Assembly (NCBI GenBank): GCA_933822405.4
Contig: CAKOGP040002147.1
Coordinates: 45,862 to 109,861, forward strand
DNA length: 64,000 nucleotides
Direction of reading: 5' to 3'
Source: Cylindrotheca closterium
Taxonomy: Eukaryota; Bacillariophyta; Bacillariophyceae; Bacillariales; Bacillariaceae
The translations under genes and the position numbers were made by a program. This document shows, piece after piece, positions 58,631-64,000 of the stretch. The notes beneath the pieces were generated by a model. It had not been told where the DNA came from, searched no databases, and saw only the letters and a program-made list of their open reading frames with translations. Numbering within the stretch: position 1 is the first letter of the stretch; each line of letters opens with the position of its first letter.

Positions 58631-59091
58631 TCGAACGATTCTGCTTCTGATTGGTACAGAGTCATGTGTCAGAACCAAACTTACAATACAGCCTTGATGG
58701 TACAAGTACCGGTAAATCAAGATGCATGTTGATATCTGACGAATGAATCAACCATTCATATTCCAATTCTACGAGCGCTATATCCAATTCTACGAGCTGT
58801 CTTGGGTTGCCATTGCCACCAAACAGAGCACCCTTACAACAGAATGAGGCGCAACAAATGTATTTTTCAACAATCTTGGACGAAATGCAATGTGGCTCTG
58901 TTGTATGCGTCCAAGCGCTACTGTAAACTCTGCATCTTCAATCGACATTTTTTCAATAAGACTATATATGTATATATATATATATAGACAGACACACAAT
59001 CATTCTCATGATGACACCTTGACTTTCAGGAAAAACAAAAAAGTAAACCAGCGAGCGAGTACTTGGTACGGTACCTGATACTGTCTGTCAC
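58631..59091. other. Intergenic beyond LRR3
   Basis: Contains TACCGGTA at 58707-58714 and a (TA)n microsatellite at about 58967-58986. No gene. Confidence 0.5.
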
Positions 59092-59347
59092 AATGATGGA
59101 CCAAAGACGATCCTTGCTTCAAGAAGAATCAATGGCGGCTGTTGTCACGGTAGGAGCAAATCGAAGCTAGACCACTGCTTCCGAATTGTCTTTGTGGAAG
59201 ATGGAGTTGAATTCGACGAATGATCAAGCATCAGCGGTGAATGAAGCAAGGACGACGATCGATGCCAATAAGGACGGTGACAAAGAAGCATACCGTACGT
59301 ATTCGAGGTGGTGCTTGGCTGCGTCATTATTCCCAATGTGAATGCAT
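59092..59347 (+). pseudogene. Decayed tandem copy of the LRR3 3' end
   Basis: Aligned piece by piece with 58385-58612: TCCTTGCTTCAAGAAG, CAATGGC, GTTGTCACGGTA, TTGTCTTTGTGGAA(G/A)ATGGAGTTGAATTCG, AATGAAGCAAG, AAAGAAGCATACC and ATTCGAGGTGGTGCTT. Small indels and a stop (TAG near 59168) destroy the frame. Only the last ~75 codons were duplicated or survive. Confidence 0.8.
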
Positions 59348-59603
59348 TTCTCTCATTCCCCGTCCGATATACTACCCTTGCTACCGGTAGGTCAAGGTCA
59401 ATAAGGTGGGGCATTCTGGGACTGATTGATTGGCCAAGACAATGCTGTGGTTCCAATAGGAAGCAATATGGAACATACAGTATAATACGGTGATACCACC
59501 ATTCGGCTTCTAATTGGCGCTAAGAAAGAACCTTACCGAAAGTCTTTTGGTATCATAAAATACTGCGTATCCATCGTCATGTTTTTCTTCTTCTTCTTCT
59601 TCA

Positions 59604-59867
59604 TCATCTTAATCTTCTTCTGTCCTCCCAAGTCGAGGATACATTTTGTTCTCGACAAATTCGTTCATGCAGCTCCAAGACTGGTTTGGGAATAGTCGTG
59701 GGATCGAATTGCGAAAAGTGTGTATTGGTTCGATTGAACAAATCCGTTCCGTCCCTCACACAATTTTGAATGTGCTCCAAATTGATATATAGGGCTCCTA
59801 TAATATGGTTGAATTCTTGATGCGATAAAAGTGCTGAAAGCTTGTGGCGTATTTGAGGGATCGACAT
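59604..59867 (-). CDS. Hypothetical small protein
   Basis: 87 residues from the ATG at 59867 (MSIPQIRHKLSALLSHQEFNH). The composition is helical and polar, ending in a basic tail (DRRRLR) just upstream of a (TCT)n tract. No family recognised. It may be an exon of a longer gene with the frame that starts at 60409, which ends about 80 bp upstream. Confidence 0.3.
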   Translation of the reverse strand: MSIPQIRHKLSALLSHQEFNHIIGALYINLEHIQNCVRDGTDLFNRTNTHFSQFDPTTIPKPVLELHERICREQNVSSTWEDRRRLR

Positions 59868-59948
59868 GAAATTTGAAAATACGACCCATGCCACCCCGCA
59901 TCCGGAATGGTACTGGATATCTTGGTTCGTGCCGTTTGCATTACTGTT

Positions 59949-60409
59949 TCATTCATTGTACAAAGCATCCTTGCCAGGTCCGACCATGGCCACCCGCCAA
60001 TTCCACGCCTGGTGTTTGAAATTGAAGTAGAACATTTTCATGACCAGATTGGAACGAGTCGTGGTGACCTTGGTGTATAATGCCACCTACCACCCGGTCG
60101 AAACTCTTGAATGACTTTTGGATCGACCAACTCCTCAACGTCAGATTGAATGGCAATTACTTTGTGTACCATGTGCTCTGGAAAGTCCCTGCGAGCGTGC
60201 TTGATGAATTCATATCGTTGCAAATGTTCCCTTCTCCAGACAGGATCATTATTGTTGGAGCTTGATGCTTTGGTTTCCTCGTCGTCATCGACATATACAG
60301 CAGGTTGTAATCCATCGTATCTTGGTTTATAGGCTCCGGTGACGAACTTTTTACTCCGACTAGGTCGATCATATTTTAAAAGAAAGTTGGAGAAAGGGAG
60401 CTTTGACAA
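59949..60409 (-). CDS. Small conserved-looking protein with an apparent frameshift
   Basis: Starts MSKLPFSNFLLKYDRPSRSKKF at 60409 and reads through REHLQRYEFIKHARRDFPEHMVHKVIAIQSD to EFRPGGRW near 60085. The following codons in that frame look random and end after eleven more residues. In the next frame a natural continuation appears: YTKVTTTRSNLVMKM, then FYFNFKHQAWNWRVAMVGPG and KDALYNE before TGA at 59949. One missing base in the G-rich stretch near 60088 would join them into about 153 residues. I do not recognise the family; a small organellar or complex subunit is possible. Confidence 0.45.
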
Positions 60410-60550
60410 CAGTCGAACAAGTCGATTACAGCGTGGTCTTTTTCACATTAAAATCCAGATGCTCAGATTGCATGCTTTTATCATTATCATTGGTTATTGT
60501 ATTTTCAATTTGTTTGTTGACTACAATTCCATAATAGTGCAGCGACAATA

Positions 60551-63500
60551 ATGCCTCCTCCACCTCCACCACCGCCTCCTCCTCCTCCACCTCCCAGAGG
60601 CAATGTGGGTCAATTTCGTCCTCCTCCTCCACCAGCACAAAGAGGCCCAACACACACAAATAACACGATGAGAAGACAAACACCATCTTCCAATAATAAT
60701 AATCAACAACAGCAACAGCAACGACAGCAGCCACAGTCAGGTATTTCCATGCCTCCTCCGCCGCCACCATCTTCAGCACCCGCTGGTTTTGGACTGTCAC
60801 GGTTTGCACCTCCACCGCCCGGAAGCAGAAGCCATACCAATTCTCCTTTGAATCCTCCAACTGCACCAATGGCACAGCTGGGATTTCAACAACAACAACA
60901 ACCACAACCACAACAAGGAGGAGCAGGAGGATCATTAGCAACACCACCACCAAGAGGAGGCATTCCACCACCGACCATGTCGGGTAATAGGATGATGAAT
61001 CGACAACCGGGGCCTCCCACGATGATGCCAACTAATACTAATAATATGAATAATAATGCCTATGGTGGACAACAACAACAACAACATGCTGCTGCTGTTG
61101 CACCAATAATGCCGCCCATGATGAATCAACAGCAACCTGGCATGCCACCACCCATGATGAATCAACATCAACCAGGAATGCCACCACCCATGATGAACCA
61201 ACAGCAACCTGGCATGCCACCACCCATGATGAATCAACAGCAACCTGGCATGCCACCGCCGATGATGAATCAACAGCAACCTGGCATGCCACCACCCATG
61301 ATGAATCAACAGCAACCAGGAATGCCACAAGTAGGAGGATATCCTGCAGCAGCAGGAGCACCTCAATACGGCGGCGGCGGCGGTGGCGAGCCGGCTCCCG
61401 TTGACCTTCCTGCAATTCCTACTCCGACCATGCCCCATGGAATCATTCGCGAAGCTTATTATCCAAAGGCAACCTTGTTGGCCGAAAACCCGACACCACC
61501 GCCACCACCACCCGCCAATTCTCGATTCATTGTACTCGATGATGGAAATGCCTCTCCACACTTGTTGCGAAGTACTCTATATGCCATTCCACACGAACGA
61601 AGTGTCTTGCAGAGTGTCTTGGGCAGTCAGGCGGGAAACTCCAACACCGAGTATCAAAATGACAAGTTGGATTTGTTGGCCTCGCCACTGGCAGTTCCCA
61701 GTGCCGCAACACCCACCTTTATGGCATCTGTCGGAGAAGAATTGCGATTGACTCATGTTGCTGTGGATGGTACCACGGACAAGACCAAACCACCACGATG
61801 TCATTATTGCAATGCCTATGTCAATCCCTTTTGGATTGCCTCCAAATGCAATTTTTGCAATCGGACCACCAGCGCCAATGTCCAAAATTCGTTGGCCACC
61901 ATGCTGGGGACCGTGGAATATCCCGTGGAAGGGCCGTACATTACACGTTCCCAACCGGTGCAACCAGTCTTTTTGTATGCCATTGATGCGACGGCACCCT
62001 CGTGTCAAAAATATGTGGAACTCTTAAGGGATCAAGTCTTTCCCAAACTATTGGAACATGCCAATTCAGAACAACCACAACAGGTGGCAAAACTACCAAC
62101 CGTTCGAGTGGGCATTGTCTTTTGTTTGGCAAGTGGCGTTTACATTCCAACTGGATTTCATACTCATGATCATTTGGAGGACAACGTCCAGAAACAAGAC
62201 TTTTCAGGATTCACCGTAATGCCGGACATTCAAGAGGATCCTTACAATCCATTGCCACTCGAGGAATGGTCCTATGATATCATGAGCCAATTTGGAGCCT
62301 TGCAAGACATGTGCACTTCTCTTCTAGATACGCTGCTACCAAGGCTCATTCAAGAACGAGTCCGAATCCACAATACGATCGGCAACTCGAAGGATCAACC
62401 CATTTATCAACTTTCCTGTGGAGGTGCCGCCATGGCCTTTTTGAACGATGCCTTGAAGGAAACGGGGGGACGGGCCACTTGGATTTCGTGGAGGCGGCCC
62501 AATTGCGGGGTGGGCAAATTGATGGATCGGGAACGAGCCAAATTGGTCAAACCGGCTCACAAACCAGTGGCAGATCCATTCTACAAGAGTCTTACGGAAA
62601 AGTGTCACGAATACAAGGTGGCTATGGATATTGTTTTACATTCCAATCCGGCAGTGCCCAGGGCATTTTTGGATGTTTCCACCCTGGGTCAAGTCTGTGC
62701 GGGAAGCAATGGCAAATTGATTCGGATCACGGCTCCTTCCTGGCACGAATCCTTCGTGGCAGAATTGGTCCAGCGTGCCACAACTCCATCGGGATGGGAT
62801 TGTGTCTTCAAGGTTCGATGCTCTACAGGTCTCCGAGTACACTCATTTGTCACCAATGATATGGGCAAATTCGTCAGTGCGAGTGGAATTACCGACGATT
62901 CTCCTGACTTGGAACTTCCAGTGGTGCAATCGGATACTTGCATTGGATTCAAATTGGAACATCGAGTGGGCGGCATCCCAAAGACCAAACCGTTTGTGTA
63001 TATTCAGACAGCATTGTTGTACACCAATGCATGGACAGGGGAGCGAAAAGTCCGAGTATCCACCTTGGGGTTGCGGACTTGCCAGACGGCCGATGCTGCC
63101 TTTTCGTCCTTTGACTTTGGAACACTAGCAGCGTGTGAGATTCGGAGGGCTGCACAAAACTGTTTGAAGCACGAGCAAGATCTGAAATCGACTCGAAAGC
63201 TAGTGCACGGTCGAATGGTGGCAATCATGGCGGACTACCGGAAAACAGCGAGCCAGAAGCAAATGTTGAATTCCAATCAATTGGTACTGCCCGAAAAGCT
63301 GAGACTGTATCCCACCCTTGTCATGGCAATGCTCAAGTCGCCATTGTTACGAGATGGTGTTGTTCGACAAAGTCAGCTCCCCAACCCCACGGCCGACGAA
63401 CGAGCCCACTTTGTCCAAGAAGCAAGGCGCGTCACACCGGCCATGGCATTTCATTTGGTACATCCATTGTTATTTCAGGTCCCTGAGGATCCAGACGCCA

Positions 63501-63931
63501 TGGCGTGGTCTAGCTTTTCCTCGTCGGATGGAACTCTACTTTCCGAATTGCGACATTCGCCCCACGTTCCACTCGAAGCTCCTCTCAATCCCACTATATC
63601 TTGTCTGGAACCCTCTCAAATATATTTGATGGATACTGGACTTACCTTGTATGTTGTAATCGAAAGGAGCGTGTCTAGGGAACGCCTCAAAGAACTTAAT
63701 GCCAAGGAGGGACCCCTGGGTCGAATGATTGAACAATTGCGGAATTATTCACAAGTTGGGACGGTAAGCACCAGAGGGACATGGCCACCGGTCATTTTCA
63801 TTCATGCCGATAAGGACAAACCACTTTATCATGACATGCTGAAATGGATGGTAGAAGATGCCGCGGCTTTGGAACCAGATGCAAAGGGATTCTACAAACG
63901 TTTGCACACCAAAATCAATGAAAAACTATAA
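60551..63931 (+). CDS. SEC24: COPII coat protein Sec24
   Basis: 1126 residues in one exon from the ATG at 60551. The first ~300 residues are disordered and Pro/Gln/Asn-rich: a poly-Pro run, then about six near-identical 12-residue repeats (MMNQQQPGMPPP). Next come the Sec23/24 zinc finger (RCHYCNAYVNPFWIASKCNFC, Cys near 417-439), trunk (PVFLYAIDATAPSCQKYVELL, GIVFCLASGVYIP), beta-sandwich (FLDVSTLGQVC, LRVHSFVTNDMGKF), helical region and a gelsolin-like C terminus (IYLMDTGLTLYVVIERSVS, HADKDKPLYHDMLKWMVED). Sec24 selects cargo for ER-to-Golgi vesicles as a dimer with Sec23. Confidence 0.95.
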   Translation: MPPPPPPPPPPPPPPRGNVGQFRPPPPPAQRGPTHTNNTMRRQTPSSNNNNQQQQQQRQQPQSGISMPPPPPPSSAPAGFGLSRFAPPPPGSRSHTNSPLNPPTAPMAQLGFQQQQQPQPQQGGAGGSLATPPPRGGIPPPTMSGNRMMNRQPGPPTMMPTNTNNMNNNAYGGQQQQQHAAAVAPIMPPMMNQQQPGMPPPMMNQHQPGMPPPMMNQQQPGMPPPMMNQQQPGMPPPMMNQQQPGMPPPMMNQQQPGMPQVGGYPAAAGAPQYGGGGGGEPAPVDLPAIPTPTMPHGIIREAYYPKATLLAENPTPPPPPPANSRFIVLDDGNASPHLLRSTLYAIPHERSVLQSVLGSQAGNSNTEYQNDKLDLLASPLAVPSAATPTFMASVGEELRLTHVAVDGTTDKTKPPRCHYCNAYVNPFWIASKCNFCNRTTSANVQNSLATMLGTVEYPVEGPYITRSQPVQPVFLYAIDATAPSCQKYVELLRDQVFPKLLEHANSEQPQQVAKLPTVRVGIVFCLASGVYIPTGFHTHDHLEDNVQKQDFSGFTVMPDIQEDPYNPLPLEEWSYDIMSQFGALQDMCTSLLDTLLPRLIQERVRIHNTIGNSKDQPIYQLSCGGAAMAFLNDALKETGGRATWISWRRPNCGVGKLMDRERAKLVKPAHKPVADPFYKSLTEKCHEYKVAMDIVLHSNPAVPRAFLDVSTLGQVCAGSNGKLIRITAPSWHESFVAELVQRATTPSGWDCVFKVRCSTGLRVHSFVTNDMGKFVSASGITDDSPDLELPVVQSDTCIGFKLEHRVGGIPKTKPFVYIQTALLYTNAWTGERKVRVSTLGLRTCQTADAAFSSFDFGTLAACEIRRAAQNCLKHEQDLKSTRKLVHGRMVAIMADYRKTASQKQMLNSNQLVLPEKLRLYPTLVMAMLKSPLLRDGVVRQSQLPNPTADERAHFVQEARRVTPAMAFHLVHPLLFQVPEDPDAMAWSSFSSSDGTLLSELRHSPHVPLEAPLNPTISCLEPSQIYLMDTGLTLYVVIERSVSRERLKELNAKEGPLGRMIEQLRNYSQVGTVSTRGTWPPVIFIHADKDKPLYHDMLKWMVEDAAALEPDAKGFYKRLHTKINEKL
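61120..61335 (+). repeat. 36-bp coding tandem repeat in SEC24
   Basis: About six copies of a 36-bp unit encode MMNQQQPGMPPP. The copies are almost identical at DNA level, indicating recent expansion or homogenisation. Confidence 0.9.
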
Positions 63932-64000
63932 ATGAAAAAAAACTCTTGACCTTTGTAGCCTTGTTGTTGTTGCCGTTGTCGTTGTCGCTGTTGTACACTC

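Noticed and set aside
1..64000. tRNA and rRNA genes
   Set aside because: No TTCGA-type B box with a pairing acceptor stem and no rRNA-like block was noticed on either strand; a covariance search would be needed to exclude them.

Overview
The window comes from the nuclear genome of a stramenopile alga, most probably a pennate diatom. Genes are widely spaced, on both strands, and several carry short GT-AG introns of 64-249 bp. Two proteins begin with signal peptides ending in an Ala-Phe junction like the diatom ASAFAP plastid-targeting motif. Primase, Sec24 and cytosolic ribosomal protein L8 are eukaryotic, and bifunctional cyclase-phosphodiesterases are typical of protists including diatoms. 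Species was not determined. A 10-N scaffold gap lies at 18025-18034.

Layout: 1-3.5 kb holds the 3' end of a serine acetyltransferase gene and two unrecognised genes, one encoding a Ser-Pro-Gly-Arg repeat protein. 3.8-13.9 kb is a head-to-tail triplet of choline transporter-like (CTL/SLC44) genes with the same intron positions. The first-transcribed copy carries about 17 Gln-rich repeats in its N-terminal tail. 15-17.2 kb has a glycosyltransferase-like type II membrane protein and a putative plastid protein.

17.4-28.1 kb is a repeat-rich zone. It contains a decayed LRR gene spanning the gap, a roughly 0.9-kb inverted repeat carrying two divergent copies of a small membrane protein, a fold-back element, a roughly 195-bp tandem repeat, fragments of a nuclease-like and an MLO-like gene, and an LRR gene with one in-frame stop.

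28.6-30.3 kb is the DNA primase large subunit. 30.6-49.7 kb is the most distinctive part: two tandem membrane cyclase-phosphodiesterase genes and, past RPL8, a receptor guanylate cyclase with a periplasmic-binding-like ectodomain, a kinase-like domain and a cyclase domain. Together they could make and destroy cyclic nucleotide in response to external ligands; this is inference from domains.

49.8-64 kb holds an O-methyltransferase, a secreted or organellar AAA+ ATPase fused to a helical domain, a putative plastid protein, a DUF711 protein, an intact LRR-ankyrin gene with a decayed 3' copy beside it, two small unrecognised genes and Sec24 of the COPII coat. The 8-bp palindrome TACCGGTA recurs at least 21 times, almost only outside coding sequence. 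No tRNA, rRNA or CRISPR was seen.
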